Below, piece after piece: positions 25,546 to 35,583 of a DNA stretch of 64,000 nt. Position numbers and translations under genes: made by a program. The notes beneath the pieces are model-generated. The model was given only the letters and a program-made list of their open reading frames with translations. It was not told the origin of the DNA and did not search any database. This stretch comes from Marinifilum flexuosum (GTDB lineage Bacteria > Bacteroidota > Bacteroidia > Bacteroidales > Marinifilaceae): NCBI RefSeq assembly GCF_003610555.1, contig NZ_RAPQ01000008.1:2162490-2226489 (forward strand), given 5' to 3'. Within the stretch, counting starts at the first letter, position 1, and every line of letters starts with the position of its first letter.

Positions 25546-27708
25546 ATGAAAAACAATGGTAGTGCATCCGATTATCAAATTCGGAAAAGAAGTGGACAGA
25601 TCGCAGGATTCGATTTGTCTAAAATTCATGAAGCAATCAGTAAAGCATTTCAGGCAGTAGGAGAAGAGCGCATTGAATTGATTGATTTTTGTGTAAACCA
25701 GATTGAAAAAGAACTTGACTTTTCCGGTATTCCAAGTGTTGAAGAAATACAGGATTTGGTAGAAAGAACATTGTTTCGATACGATTTGTTCGATGTTGCC
25801 AAAGCATTTATTCTATATAGAAAACAACACGAAACAGTACGAGATACCAAGGAACTTTTCTCAAACTTAAATTTGGTTGATGATTATCTGAATTTACAAG
25901 ATTGGCGTGTTAAGGAAAGTGCCAATTCATCCTATTCACTCCAGGGCTTGAATCAACACATCTCAACCATTGTAAGTTCACAATACTGGTTGAATAAAAT
26001 TTATCCGGAGGAAATAGGTGATGCCCATAAAAAGGGAGCTTTGCACATTCATGATCTTGGTTTTTTAAGTGTATACTGTGTAGGTTGGGATTTACAGGAT
26101 TTAATCATGACAGGATTTAAAGGAGCATCGGGCAAATTGGTTAGTAAGCCGGCAAGACATTTTAGAACCATTTTGGGACAGGTGGTAAACTTTTTTTACA
26201 CCATGCAGGGTGAAGCTGCAGGAGCACAGGCATTTTCGAACTTCGACACCTTACTGGCTCCGTTCATTAGATTTGATCAATTGGAAAGAAAGCATGTGAA
26301 GCAAGCCCTACAGGAGTTCATGTTTAATGTAAATGTGCCTACACGTGTGGGCTTTCAAACACCTTTTACCAATGTTACAATGGATTTAAATGTTCCTTCT
26401 TTCATGAAAGATGAGCCTGTTGTAATTGGTGGGAAAGCACAAGATTTTACTTATGGGGAATGCCAGGCAGAAATGGATCTCTTTAACGAGGTTTTTGCAG
26501 AGGTAGTTGAAGAAGGAGATGCCAATGGTAGTGTATTCTCATTCCCAATTCCAACTTATAATATTACTCCTGATTTTGATTGGGACAATCCACGATATGA
26601 AAACATTTGGAAAATCACAGCCAAGTATGGTATCCCGTATTTTTCAAACTTTGTGAATTCAGATATGTCGCCTGATGATGTGAGAAGCATGTGTTGCCGA
26701 TTGCGTTTAGACAAAAGAGAGCTGGCTCGTAAAGGAGGAGGCTTGTTTGGAGCAAACCCATTAACAGGTTCGGTTGGCGTAGTCACCGTTAATCTTCCTC
26801 GTTTGGGATACGAAGCTGGTAATGAGCAAGAATTCTTTAAGCGATTAGGTCAGCTTATGGAAATGGGCAAAAATAGTTTGGAAATCAAACGAAAGGTAAT
26901 CGAAAATCTTACAGAAAAAGGTTTGTTCCCATATTCTAAATTTTATTTGCGTCATCTTAAAAACAAGAATGGAAAGTTTTGGCAGAATCATTTCTCAACC
27001 ATTGGTATTGTTGGTATGAACGAATGTTGCCTGAACTTTATTGGAGGTGATATTGTATCAGAAGAAGGAAATGCTTTTGCTCATCGAATTTTTGATTTCA
27101 TGAAGCAGAAATTGGAAGAATTTCAGGAGGAAACAGGAAATATTTACAATTTAGAAGCTACGCCTGCAGAGGGAACCACATATCGTTTGGCAAGATTGGA
27201 TACGAAAGTTTACGATGATATTATTGTTGCCAACCAGGAGGCTTATAAAACAGGAGCAGCACCTTATTACACAAACTCTTCACAGTTGCCGGTTACCTAC
27301 ACCGATGATTTGTTCGAGGCTCTGAATCTTCAGGATGATTTGCAAACTCAGTATACAGGCGGTACCGTATTTCATACATTTATTGGTGAAAAACAATTGT
27401 CAATAGAATCGGTAAAAATGCTGATTAAAAAGATTACCGATAACTATCGATTGCCATACATTACACTATCGCCAAGTTTTAGCATTTGCCAGGAGCACGG
27501 ATATATTTATGGTGAGCATCATAAATGTCCGAAATGTGCCGATATGGGTAAAGAAACAGATTGTGAAGTGTTCTCTCGTATTGTAGGTTATCTGCGTCCG
27601 GTTCATCAATGGAATGATGGAAAGCGTCAGGAATGGGAGGATCGCAAGTTATTTGATAAAAAAGCTCATATGAAAAAAGACTTGCAGGAAGAATGTGCTC
27701 TTGCCTAA
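25546..27708 (+). CDS. nrdD: Anaerobic (class III) ribonucleoside-triphosphate reductase
   Basis: A 720-residue glycyl-radical enzyme that makes dNTPs from NTPs without oxygen. An N-terminal ATP-cone (about 8-100: YQIRKRSGQIAGFDLSKIHE) senses ATP/dATP. The catalytic barrel includes GIVGMNECCLNFIGG. The C-terminal zinc site has four cysteines (CQEHG, CPKC, then TDC), and the glycyl radical loop RIVGYLRPV places the radical at about Gly681. It is followed 71 bp later by its activase gene and preceded by a cobalamin riboswitch. Confidence 0.97.
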   Translation: MKNNGSASDYQIRKRSGQIAGFDLSKIHEAISKAFQAVGEERIELIDFCVNQIEKELDFSGIPSVEEIQDLVERTLFRYDLFDVAKAFILYRKQHETVRDTKELFSNLNLVDDYLNLQDWRVKESANSSYSLQGLNQHISTIVSSQYWLNKIYPEEIGDAHKKGALHIHDLGFLSVYCVGWDLQDLIMTGFKGASGKLVSKPARHFRTILGQVVNFFYTMQGEAAGAQAFSNFDTLLAPFIRFDQLERKHVKQALQEFMFNVNVPTRVGFQTPFTNVTMDLNVPSFMKDEPVVIGGKAQDFTYGECQAEMDLFNEVFAEVVEEGDANGSVFSFPIPTYNITPDFDWDNPRYENIWKITAKYGIPYFSNFVNSDMSPDDVRSMCCRLRLDKRELARKGGGLFGANPLTGSVGVVTVNLPRLGYEAGNEQEFFKRLGQLMEMGKNSLEIKRKVIENLTEKGLFPYSKFYLRHLKNKNGKFWQNHFSTIGIVGMNECCLNFIGGDIVSEEGNAFAHRIFDFMKQKLEEFQEETGNIYNLEATPAEGTTYRLARLDTKVYDDIIVANQEAYKTGAAPYYTNSSQLPVTYTDDLFEALNLQDDLQTQYTGGTVFHTFIGEKQLSIESVKMLIKKITDNYRLPYITLSPSFSICQEHGYIYGEHHKCPKCADMGKETDCEVFSRIVGYLRPVHQWNDGKRQEWEDRKLFDKKAHMKKDLQEECALA

Positions 27709-27779
27709 TATTAAGCAATTATATATGCTAAGCATCTCTTTGCGTGGCATGTTTACTTTGTATTAAAACTTTCCATGTC

Positions 27780-28493
27780 ATGCTAATATCTGGTTTTATA
27801 AAAAATAGTTTGATCGATTACCCTGGCAAGATTGCTTCTGTAATTTTTACCCAGGGATGTAACATGCGTTGTAAATTTTGCCATAATCATGAACTAATTC
27901 CAATAAATGGAAGTTACTCCAATTATTCCGAGGATGAAATTCTTTACTATCTGAAAAAGGCCAGCGGGTTTTTAGATGCGCTTGTAATAACAGGGGGAGA
28001 ACCTACGCTACAATTCGATTTGGAAGATTTCATTCGAAGCGCAAAACAATTGGGAGTGTTGGTAAAATTAGATACCAATGGAACTCATCCTAAATTGTTG
28101 AAGAAATTGATTGATGAGAAACTAATTGATTATGTGGCCATGGACATAAAGCACATACTTGATTTATCACCCTATCGGGAATTGGTAGGCAATCAGTTCA
28201 GTGAGCATCAGTTAGAGAGTGTAAAAGAGAGTATTGCATTGCTTAAAGAAGCTGATATTGAGGTTGAATTTCGAACAACACTAATTCAAGGAAGTCAATC
28301 GGCTGATGATGTTCGAAAGATTTGTGAACATCTGCATTGCTCTAACTTGTATAGTTTGCAAAAGTTTAATCCTTTACAAGTTCTTGATCCATCTTTTGCA
28401 AAACGATCGGCCTTTAGCGATGAGGAAATGTTTTCTCTGATGGAAAGCAACAAAGATATCATGCCCAATATTAGGATAGTGAATGCTGATTAA
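27780..28493 (+). CDS. nrdG: Anaerobic ribonucleotide reductase activating protein (radical SAM)
   Basis: A 237-residue radical SAM activase that installs the glycyl radical in NrdD. The 4Fe-4S cluster motif is CNMRCKFCHN (Cys27, Cys31, Cys34), with the SAM-binding GGEPTLQ later. Start chosen at the ATG at 27780, which gives the usual short MLISGFIKNSLIDYPGK beginning; an in-frame ATG at 27744 would add 12 residues rich in Cys and Leu unlike the family. It forms an operon with nrdD. Confidence 0.92.
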   Translation: MLISGFIKNSLIDYPGKIASVIFTQGCNMRCKFCHNHELIPINGSYSNYSEDEILYYLKKASGFLDALVITGGEPTLQFDLEDFIRSAKQLGVLVKLDTNGTHPKLLKKLIDEKLIDYVAMDIKHILDLSPYRELVGNQFSEHQLESVKESIALLKEADIEVEFRTTLIQGSQSADDVRKICEHLHCSNLYSLQKFNPLQVLDPSFAKRSAFSDEEMFSLMESNKDIMPNIRIVNAD

Positions 28494-28504
28494 ATGAATG
28501 AATT

Positions 28505-28550
28505 CAAAAAAAATCCCATTGCAGAGCCAAAACTCTTTAATGGGATTTTT
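28505..28550. terminator. Bidirectional terminator between nrdG and the transporter
   Basis: AATCCCATT and AATGGGATT pair, flanked by a long A run on the left and T run on the right, so it can end both convergent transcripts. Confidence 0.85.
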
Positions 28551-28574
28551 CAACTAATATATAGACGTGTAAAC

Positions 28575-30242
28575 CTAACTAAAAAGCAAAACCAATACTT
28601 GTGCCAAGAGCACTCTTAAGAACATTACCAAAGGATAAACCGTTGCATATGCTGTTGATTGAGCCTGAACGGGTGCAATGGAGTTCGCGAATTCTAATGC
28701 TGGAGGATCAGTCATTGAGCCAGATAGCAAGCCACAAATTGATAGGTAATTTAGTTTCATGATTCGGGCAATGATGGCAAAAATAATTAGTGGCACAAAG
28801 GTGATGGCCATACCATAAAGCATCCATATGTAACCTTCGTTTAAAAGTGTTTCAACGAAATATTTACCCGATGAAAGTCCTACGCAGGCAAGAAAAAGAA
28901 CAATGCCCAATTCGCGAATAAATAAGTTTGCACTGGGTGTAATGTAAAAGTCCATCTTGCCAATTCTTCCTTTATGTCCAAGAATTAAAGCAATTAAAAG
29001 TGGCCCACCAGCCAATCCTAATTTTGCTGGGGCTGGCAAGCCAGGAATCTGTATTGGAACCAAACCAATCAATACTCCAAACAAAATTCCCATAAAAATA
29101 GGAAGGATGTTAGGGTGCGAAAGGTCTTTAATCGAATTACCCAGTAAGTTGGCAACCTCTGGCAAAGCGGTTTTCTCACCTACAATACGCACAGTATCTC
29201 CAAACTCAACGCTATCCTCTTCGGTAGGCATTAATTCCAAACCATTACGATAAATTCTTGTGATATTTACAGGGAATCGGCGTGAAATACCAATTTGCTT
29301 GATACTTTGTCCAGCCAGTTTTTTGTTGGTAATTCTAAGCTGTTGCATGCCCAATCGACCTGAGATTTCCTGTTCCTTGGTTTCATTAATTTTTCCAAGG
29401 TTCAGCTCGATGTTTTTGAAATTCATTGGAGTAGAAACACCATACAACTTGTCGCCTTGTTCGATGATGAAATCTGAATCGGCAGCTAAGAACTCTCCAT
29501 TTCTTTCAATTCGTGAAGGAACAAAAGCTTTGTTGCAATTGCCAATAATAAATTCAATGCTTTTACCAATCAGGTTTTGGTTGGTAATTTCAATATTGAT
29601 GGCAATTAGTTTTCCATCTAAACCGGTTATTTCTTTGCGATATTGATCTTCTTCTTTTTTCACATTGATTTTATAGATGACACGCAGAAGAATCATGGAA
29701 ATGATGATCCCAAAAATCCCGAAAGGGTAGGCTACTGCATAGGCCATACCAACGGTTTGAGAGTTGGCAGCAGCTAAATCGGCATTGCTAACAATATCAC
29801 CAATGGTTTGCTGAGCCGCACCAAGAGCAGGGGTGTTGGTTACCGCACCACACATAACACCAGTGATTACTGATATGGGAACATTAAAAATAAATTTTAT
29901 AGCTACGGCAGTTAAAAATCCTGTAAACACAATTCCAGATGCCAGGAGGTTAATGCGCAATCCGTTCTTCTTCAAAGAAGGAAGGAATCGTGGTCCAACT
30001 TCGAGCCCAATGGAGTAAACAAACAAAATTAAGCCAAATTCCTTGATAAAGTGTAGAACATGTGGATCGGTTACTGCACCAAAGTGTCCTACCAGTAAGC
30101 CTGAAAAAAGAATTCCGGCTATGCCAAGCTTGATTCTCAGTAGTTTTATTTTTCCAAACAGAATGCCCAGTACTGCTACAAGGCAGATAATAATAATGGT
30201 AGAAGCAGTACCGGGCTTTGTTAATAGTTCAATCAAATTCAT
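28575..30242 (-). CDS. AspT/YidE/YbjL-type transporter with two RCK_C domains
   Basis: A 555-residue inner-membrane transporter of the aspartate:alanine-exchanger (AAEx) family. Two hydrophobic halves of about five helices each (residues 1-185 and 375-555) flank two TrkA-C/RCK_C domains (about 205-285 and 295-370; KLIAINIEITNQNLIGKSI, LRITNKKLAGQSIKQIG). Each half shows the family's glycine-rich repeat (GVMCGAVTNTPALGAA; GLLSGSMTDPPALEFA). The substrate is unknown. A cobalamin riboswitch lies upstream on the same strand at the end of a long leader, so it may be B12-regulated. Confidence 0.9.
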   Translation of the reverse strand: MNLIELLTKPGTASTIIIICLVAVLGILFGKIKLLRIKLGIAGILFSGLLVGHFGAVTDPHVLHFIKEFGLILFVYSIGLEVGPRFLPSLKKNGLRINLLASGIVFTGFLTAVAIKFIFNVPISVITGVMCGAVTNTPALGAAQQTIGDIVSNADLAAANSQTVGMAYAVAYPFGIFGIIISMILLRVIYKINVKKEEDQYRKEITGLDGKLIAINIEITNQNLIGKSIEFIIGNCNKAFVPSRIERNGEFLAADSDFIIEQGDKLYGVSTPMNFKNIELNLGKINETKEQEISGRLGMQQLRITNKKLAGQSIKQIGISRRFPVNITRIYRNGLELMPTEEDSVEFGDTVRIVGEKTALPEVANLLGNSIKDLSHPNILPIFMGILFGVLIGLVPIQIPGLPAPAKLGLAGGPLLIALILGHKGRIGKMDFYITPSANLFIRELGIVLFLACVGLSSGKYFVETLLNEGYIWMLYGMAITFVPLIIFAIIARIMKLNYLSICGLLSGSMTDPPALEFANSIAPVQAQSTAYATVYPLVMFLRVLLAQVLVLLFS

Positions 30243-30717
30243 GATAAGTGTTTATAGTATTAAAGTGTTTTACCATTTAAGAGTGCGGCTTCCCTAGATT
30301 AGAAACATGTCTGAATTATTTGGGATTGCTCATGTGAACAATGAAACTGATATGGTAGTTGCAATGAATACATCCATCTGTTCACAAACATGAATTGCAA
30401 AGCCAAACTGAGAAGTCGCACTCACTGATATTGATTTCGAGGGCTAGTCAGTAATCAATATCTAATATTTTAATATGATATTTTAAGCAATGAGGAGTTA
30501 AGGAGAAGTATCGAAAACTTCAACTCTTAGGTGGTAACCAAGCTTCGTTACGCGAGAAGCAGATGTAATTTTAAGCATTGCAATAATAGTTTAAGTATTT
30601 ACAATCATAAATACTTTGCGAATAGACAAATCAAGTGATACTAAATTGCAACATAACAATTCAAAAGTAAGGACCTGATTTTTTGCTTTATTTCGCGAAA
30701 GCATTCATCTGATTTCG
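30243..30717 (-). other. Long leader between riboswitch and transporter
   Basis: About 475 bases without a substantial gene. It holds a 9-bp stem ATATTGATT/AATCAATAT (30428-30461) and a small hairpin GCTTC/GAAGC near 30541-30560. It also contains one 26-codon open frame (30498-30578). It could be a true long 5' UTR, or the remains of a deleted B12-regulated gene that originally followed the riboswitch. Confidence 0.4.
30498..30578 (-). CDS. Possible 26-residue leader peptide
   Basis: ATG at 30578 opens MLKITSASRVTKLGYHLRVE and six more residues, ending with TAA. It lies between the B12 riboswitch and the AspT-like transporter. No family recognised. It could be a leader ORF, a fragment of a lost gene, or chance. 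Confidence 0.2.
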   Translation of the reverse strand: MLKITSASRVTKLGYHLRVEVFDTSP

Positions 30718-30880
30718 AACAAGACAGGTTTCCTGGCTTTCCAGTTTGTAAGGCCTTCCCATTCCTCATTTTGGATCAGTGGCTTCTTTCTTACAAACTT
30801 TTAGTTTGGAATCACAGTTGCGCGTCAGCTCATGATTTTCACACGATTCCCTATTAAATCCCCTTACGGGATATCTTATT
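30718..30880 (-). ncRNA. Second cobalamin riboswitch (minus strand)
   Basis: Read on the minus strand the aptamer parts appear in order: TAATAGGGAATCGTGTG, ATGAGCTGACGCGCAACTGTGA, AAGCCACTGA, GGGAAGGCC, and the B12 box AAGCCAGGAAACCTGTCT (30739-30722). Complementary arms TTTGTAAG/CTTACAAA bound the box side. The next gene on this strand is the AspT-like transporter, whose start is about 480 bases away. Confidence 0.93.
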
Positions 30881-31249
30881 CGTTTACGGTCGCAAAGGTT
30901 TGCATTTTTTTTTGAACTATCCAAGTAATTATTTAAAAAAAATTATGAAACATTAATGCCAGACTATTATTCACCTCATATTGGTATGATTGTATAGGAA
31001 TAATAATCCTGACAATCAATATTCATTAATTTAACATTGTTTAAGCGGATAAATGCTAATGTGAGGATGATTTAAATTGCGAATAATAAAAAAATCACAA
31101 TAAAATGAGAATCATAACAGAAATGAAAGCTTTTCGTTATTGTGTGATTTTGTTGTTGTGTGAATGTGGGATGAGAACTACTGAGTAGTGCTTGAATTGC
31201 ATTGAATTTTCACAGCTTTTCTACTTTTTCACTATTCAAACTTTTCAAG
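30881..31249. other. Intergenic, no gene seen
   Basis: AT-rich DNA between the riboswitch and the S8 peptidase terminator. On the minus strand TTG (about 30927) followed by a 21-base spacer and AACCTTTG resembles the Bacteroidota promoter and could start the riboswitch transcript. Nothing else is supported. Confidence 0.35.
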
Positions 31250-31259
31250 ACTTTCAGAA

Positions 31260-31296
31260 AAAAAAGCTGCCTCAAAATGATATTGAGACAGCTTTA
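31260..31296 (-). terminator. Terminator of the S8 peptidase gene
   Basis: On the minus strand AAAGCTGTCTCAA pairs with TTGAGGCAGCTTT (one mismatch) before a run of T, which continues into TTTTCTGAAAGT. Confidence 0.8.
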
Positions 31297-31314
31297 GGAG
31301 AATCTACTTAATTA

Positions 31315-34300
31315 TTAACGTTTGATCAGCTTCTTGGTTTCACTGTTTCTTTCATCCTCAAGAATGATGATGTAGGTACCCGAAACAAGATTTGATACAT
31401 TAACTTCAGTAATGTTAGACATGACTGGGATAAGTTTAACCAGATTACCATTCATACTAACAATTTTAATTTGACCACTTGCGCTTATGGTTTCGATCTT
31501 TACGTAATCACGTGCTGGATTAGGACTAAGTTTTAGCAAATCAGTTGGTGCTTCATTGCCCAAAGGATCAGAAATTGTAATGTCGTTATACTTCACCGAT
31601 GCAGAAGCATTGGTAATGTTCACAGTATAATCTTCCACTTCGCCATAGTTAAAGGTTTCGCAAGGAGTGGCAGCAGCATTGTATTTCATGCTAACACGCA
31701 TTCGCGTTGTTCCCGGTTTTGCATCGCTCGGAACAGTAAAGTTGCCCGACAAAGTACCACTACTACTTGATGATCCACTTACCATTTCTTCGTTGGAATC
31801 GAATGTACCATTTTGATTAAAATCAATCCAAACATGCCAGAACTCGGTATAACTTGTGCTTCGGAAACCAGCACTAATGTAAATGGTTTGCGAACTTCCC
31901 GGGTTCAAATCAGTACTCATGCTTGTATAATCGGCGTATCCACCGTCGTCACCTGTACTGTTATCAATATTGCCTAATCGAACCAAATCGATCCATTCGT
32001 AGCTCGAATTGCTTCCTTTAGAAGAGCAGTAATTCAGGCTGGCAGCATTAGTTGTTAAATTGTATGTGCTTGAATAGTTGCTCGATCCAAAACTATTGTT
32101 AGATCTCAACCTGTATTCGTAGGTAGTTGATGCATTGGCACCTGTATAATCGTAACTGCTTGCTGTGGTATTAAACGTACTCCAGTTGCCACCTTGTTCT
32201 CTGATATCGATATCGTAAGAGCTGGCAGTAGAAATTGCATTCCAATTGATTGTAAAAGAATTGGTCGTAATGTTGCTCGCAGTAATTCCATCAGGAGTTG
32301 GTGGAGGCGTTTGAGAAGCCGCTTGAATGTTTACGGTATAATCTTCTACTTCGCCATAAGAGAAGGTTTCACATGCTGTTTGAGCTCCGTTGTATTTCAT
32401 ACTCACACGCATTCTGGTTGTACCCGAAGCGGTAGATGGAATGGTAATAGAACCGGTAACAGTAGTTTTACTCATCGAACCAGCATCAAAAGCCAATTCA
32501 TCAGAATCGTTAAAAGTACCATCCTGATCATAGTCAATCCAGATTTTCCAGTATTCATTATAGCTTGTTCCTGAGAAGGACGGGCTTAATGAGATGTTGT
32601 ACTGATTTCCTGCGTCCAAATCGATAGTAGTAGATGTGAAATCGGAATAACCTGCAGCTGCTGAAGTTTTGGTAAAACTTCCAATTGTTACTTCAGAAAT
32701 CCACTCGTAACTTGAGTTGTTTCCTTTCGAAGTACAATATTCTATCGGCGCATCAGAGGTTGTAGTGCTAGCAATTGCTGAGTAATCACTGCTTCCTGCA
32801 TCGTTATTGGAACGAAGCTGATATTCGTATACAGTAGAAGCTTGCAGACCTGTTACATTCTGATTGGTATTAGAGGTATTGTAATTGGTCCAGCTTCCCC
32901 CTTGAGGACGCACTTGTACATCGTAATCAACTGCATTGTTGGCAGTATCCCAAGTCAGACTAAAAGAATTGGAAGTAATGTTGCTAACTGTAATGTTTGC
33001 TGGAATGTCAGGAATAGGAGGTAAGGCAAGGGTGGTAACATTTCCTGTTGTGGTATAGTTACTGCTTCCGGCACTGTTGGTAGCTCTAACTTGGAAATCG
33101 TAAGTGGTTTCGGCACTTGCTCCCGTGTAGGAGTACGAGTTGCTTGATGCAGTATAGGTGTTCCAGCTTCCTCCGCTTTCTCTGATTTGAATGTCATAGG
33201 AACTTGCTCCCGAACTAGCATTCCAGTTAAGATCAAAAGAAGTAGCCTTTACATTACTTGCTGCAAGACCTGTAGGAGTTTCAGGAGGATTTCCATCAGA
33301 AAGAGCAGCAAAGGCATTCATTCGCCCGCTTCCCAATTTGCCTAAGAAAGTAGGAATGGTAGCATCAATATTGTCTGTTGTATTTACCAATTTATCCCAA
33401 ACTTGCTGAGGAGTAATATTGCCATAGTATTTAGATACGATTAATGCTGCAACCCCTGAAACATGAGGACATGCCATTGAAGTACCCTGCATTACACCAT
33501 ATTGATTGTTGGGAAGGGTTGAATGAACAGCTGTTGGATCGGTATTCGAAGAAATTAATTCTCCTCCCGGTGCAGAAATATCTACCCAGGTATCATAGTT
33601 TGAATACCAAGCCTTTTCATCCTTACAATTCACAGATCCTACGGCCAATGCACTCTCGTAACATCCCGGATACCATAATCCCGAGTCATCATCATTACCT
33701 GCTGCGATAACCACCAAGCCACCATTCATTGCCTCACCAGGACCACCTGCATTGGCAATAAAATAATCGATCGCATCCAGTACAGCCTGATCGTAAACGC
33801 CTTTGTTGCTATATCCCCAACTATTTTGAGAGATTACAGCACCATTGTCAGCCGCATAGGTAAAAGCTTCGGCAAAACCACCATTTGTTGCATCCGTAAA
33901 AACAGTACATGACATCAGGCGAACACCATTGTTGTTTCCATTACCACCAGCAACACCAGCAACACCAATACCATTATTGGTTTCGGCAGCTACGGTTCCA
34001 GCAACATGTGTTCCGTGATCTCCAACGGTTATACTTCCCTTATTTTCTGCAAAATTGTATCCGTAAACATCATCGATATAACCATTGTTGTCATCATCGA
34101 TACCGTTTCCTGCAATTTCTCCAGGGTTCACCCACATGTTTCCTGCTAAATCTTCGTGATCCCAATCAACTCCACCATCCTCGATGGCAACAATTACATT
34201 GGGATTACCAGTTTCAATTTCCCATGCTTCCAATAAGCTGATGTCAGATCCTGGTGTACCACCATTTTGACCTGTATTTTCGTAATGCCACTGATCTGAA

Positions 34301-34815
34301 AAACGTGGATCGTTAGGGGCTGTACTTAAGCTTGGAGGACTAGCCTTTGGCAATTCGGGTAGAGGAGTAATGCTGTGCGAAACCAGCTTTGCTTCGGGAA
34401 TTGCTTGTGCCATAGAAATTTCAGTAATGTTACTATACTGAGAAATCAATTGCTTTACAGGAGTGGAGGAATTGAACTCAATATCGTACCATAGGTGCAA
34501 ACCAAACTTACGGTGCTTGGCTTCATGTTTACCTGCATCGCGAAAAACACGTTTCATTTTGTAAGCCGTGAACTTTTCATTCAGCTTATCAACGGCCTTC
34601 ATGTTGGTTACAACATAGCCATCCTGAGGTCGAGCTTTTAGCTTGTGACCTTTTTCAAGATCCTCAGAAAGTACATCTACTTTTGCCTGAATGGTTTCCG
34701 AGAATTTTACCCGGATAACACCTTTGTAAAGGCCTTCGGAATTAACAGCACGCTTTTGTGCAAAACCTACCTGAAAGATTAGTAGTAGGACAATAAAAAA
34801 TGTAAAATTTTTCAT
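31315..34815 (-). CDS. Secreted subtilisin-like (S8) peptidase with FN3, GEVED and T9SS sorting domains
   Basis: A 1166-residue exported serine protease. Order: Sec signal peptide (1-19); propeptide (to about 165); S8 catalytic domain (about 170-505) with Asp in VAIEDGGVDWDHED, His in DHGTHVAGTVAA, Ser in GTSMACPHVSGVAA; FN3 domain (about 510-595); FN3 (about 600-685); GEVED domain (about 690-830, ends YGEVEDYTV); third FN3 (about 835-925); second GEVED (about 930-1065); and a C-terminal type A type IX sorting domain (about 1085-1166, LSPNPARDYVKIE). It is therefore carried across the outer membrane by the type IX secretion system, probably for protein degradation outside the cell. Confidence 0.95.
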   Translation of the reverse strand: MKNFTFFIVLLLIFQVGFAQKRAVNSEGLYKGVIRVKFSETIQAKVDVLSEDLEKGHKLKARPQDGYVVTNMKAVDKLNEKFTAYKMKRVFRDAGKHEAKHRKFGLHLWYDIEFNSSTPVKQLISQYSNITEISMAQAIPEAKLVSHSITPLPELPKASPPSLSTAPNDPRFSDQWHYENTGQNGGTPGSDISLLEAWEIETGNPNVIVAIEDGGVDWDHEDLAGNMWVNPGEIAGNGIDDDNNGYIDDVYGYNFAENKGSITVGDHGTHVAGTVAAETNNGIGVAGVAGGNGNNNGVRLMSCTVFTDATNGGFAEAFTYAADNGAVISQNSWGYSNKGVYDQAVLDAIDYFIANAGGPGEAMNGGLVVIAAGNDDDSGLWYPGCYESALAVGSVNCKDEKAWYSNYDTWVDISAPGGELISSNTDPTAVHSTLPNNQYGVMQGTSMACPHVSGVAALIVSKYYGNITPQQVWDKLVNTTDNIDATIPTFLGKLGSGRMNAFAALSDGNPPETPTGLAASNVKATSFDLNWNASSGASSYDIQIRESGGSWNTYTASSNSYSYTGASAETTYDFQVRATNSAGSSNYTTTGNVTTLALPPIPDIPANITVSNITSNSFSLTWDTANNAVDYDVQVRPQGGSWTNYNTSNTNQNVTGLQASTVYEYQLRSNNDAGSSDYSAIASTTTSDAPIEYCTSKGNNSSYEWISEVTIGSFTKTSAAAGYSDFTSTTIDLDAGNQYNISLSPSFSGTSYNEYWKIWIDYDQDGTFNDSDELAFDAGSMSKTTVTGSITIPSTASGTTRMRVSMKYNGAQTACETFSYGEVEDYTVNIQAASQTPPPTPDGITASNITTNSFTINWNAISTASSYDIDIREQGGNWSTFNTTASSYDYTGANASTTYEYRLRSNNSFGSSNYSSTYNLTTNAASLNYCSSKGSNSSYEWIDLVRLGNIDNSTGDDGGYADYTSMSTDLNPGSSQTIYISAGFRSTSYTEFWHVWIDFNQNGTFDSNEEMVSGSSSSSGTLSGNFTVPSDAKPGTTRMRVSMKYNAAATPCETFNYGEVEDYTVNITNASASVKYNDITISDPLGNEAPTDLLKLSPNPARDYVKIETISASGQIKIVSMNGNLVKLIPVMSNITEVNVSNLVSGTYIIILEDERNSETKKLIKR

Positions 34816-35583
34816 AGAATTAAATTTAATTGTGATTGGTTTTCGTTGGGCAATTGTGAATTTATGACATTTTTTTAATATGACGAAAAATATTTATTGT
34901 CTAATTGTCTGTTTGAGAGTGAAAATCTTCTAAGGAAAATTCTGTAAGCCTGATAAAATAAGCGATTGATGGATTTGAAAAATTATTAGGTTAATGTTAA
35001 AATTTTTACAAATTGAATTTGATATTCAAAAAAAGTCATTTGGTAATCAGAAAGTGTTTGTTAGTGTCTGTTGTTGTGTTTTTTCAACTAGCGACAAAAA
35101 GAGAATTTAAAATCAATATGAGGAAGTGTGATTTCTCAACGAATACTGTACTTTTATTGATTTTGTACGCTAAGTAGATATGTTTTTTGTATGGAGTAAT
35201 GTGAGAATATGTTTATAAGGCCAATGGTATTAACCTGATTTAACTGTAAACACAAGTAAACGATATGTTGTAGCGGTTTTTCGAGATTGTTGAGAGTCTT
35301 GCTTCAATTTTAAATGACAAGTCAGACTGGCAAAATGTATTTCGAAAGGTGCTTTATACCCTTCCTTTTGTAAGGAATATTGAAGGTAATTGGAATGAAT
35401 TATTTATGCTCCCTTCTATTTGGGTGCATTGAAAGAGGAAAATATTCGTTTTTGATACACAATTACATACTAAATTATTCATGATGAGCGTTTCCTTGTT
35501 ATCTTGGTTGTAATCATAAACCTGATAATGTGAATTATATTGAGTAATTCTAGGTCAACAAACTCAACTAACAATAGATTTTT
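34816..35583. other. 768-bp intergenic region, no gene seen
   Basis: Divergent upstream region of the S8 peptidase and the HU-HIG/DUF4469 gene; it must hold both promoters. Many short A/T runs, no hairpin longer than 7 bp noticed, and no open frame with coding character. Confidence 0.4.

Noticed and set aside
29260-29646. Plus-strand open frame of 128 codons inside the AspT-like transporter gene
   Set aside because: Antisense of a clear transporter with RCK domains; no independent support.
33909-34241. Open frame opposite the S8 peptidase with His/Gln-rich sequence
   Set aside because: It is the antisense shadow of the Asn/Gly-rich peptidase domain; such shadows also occur opposite asnB, cusA, acs and others.
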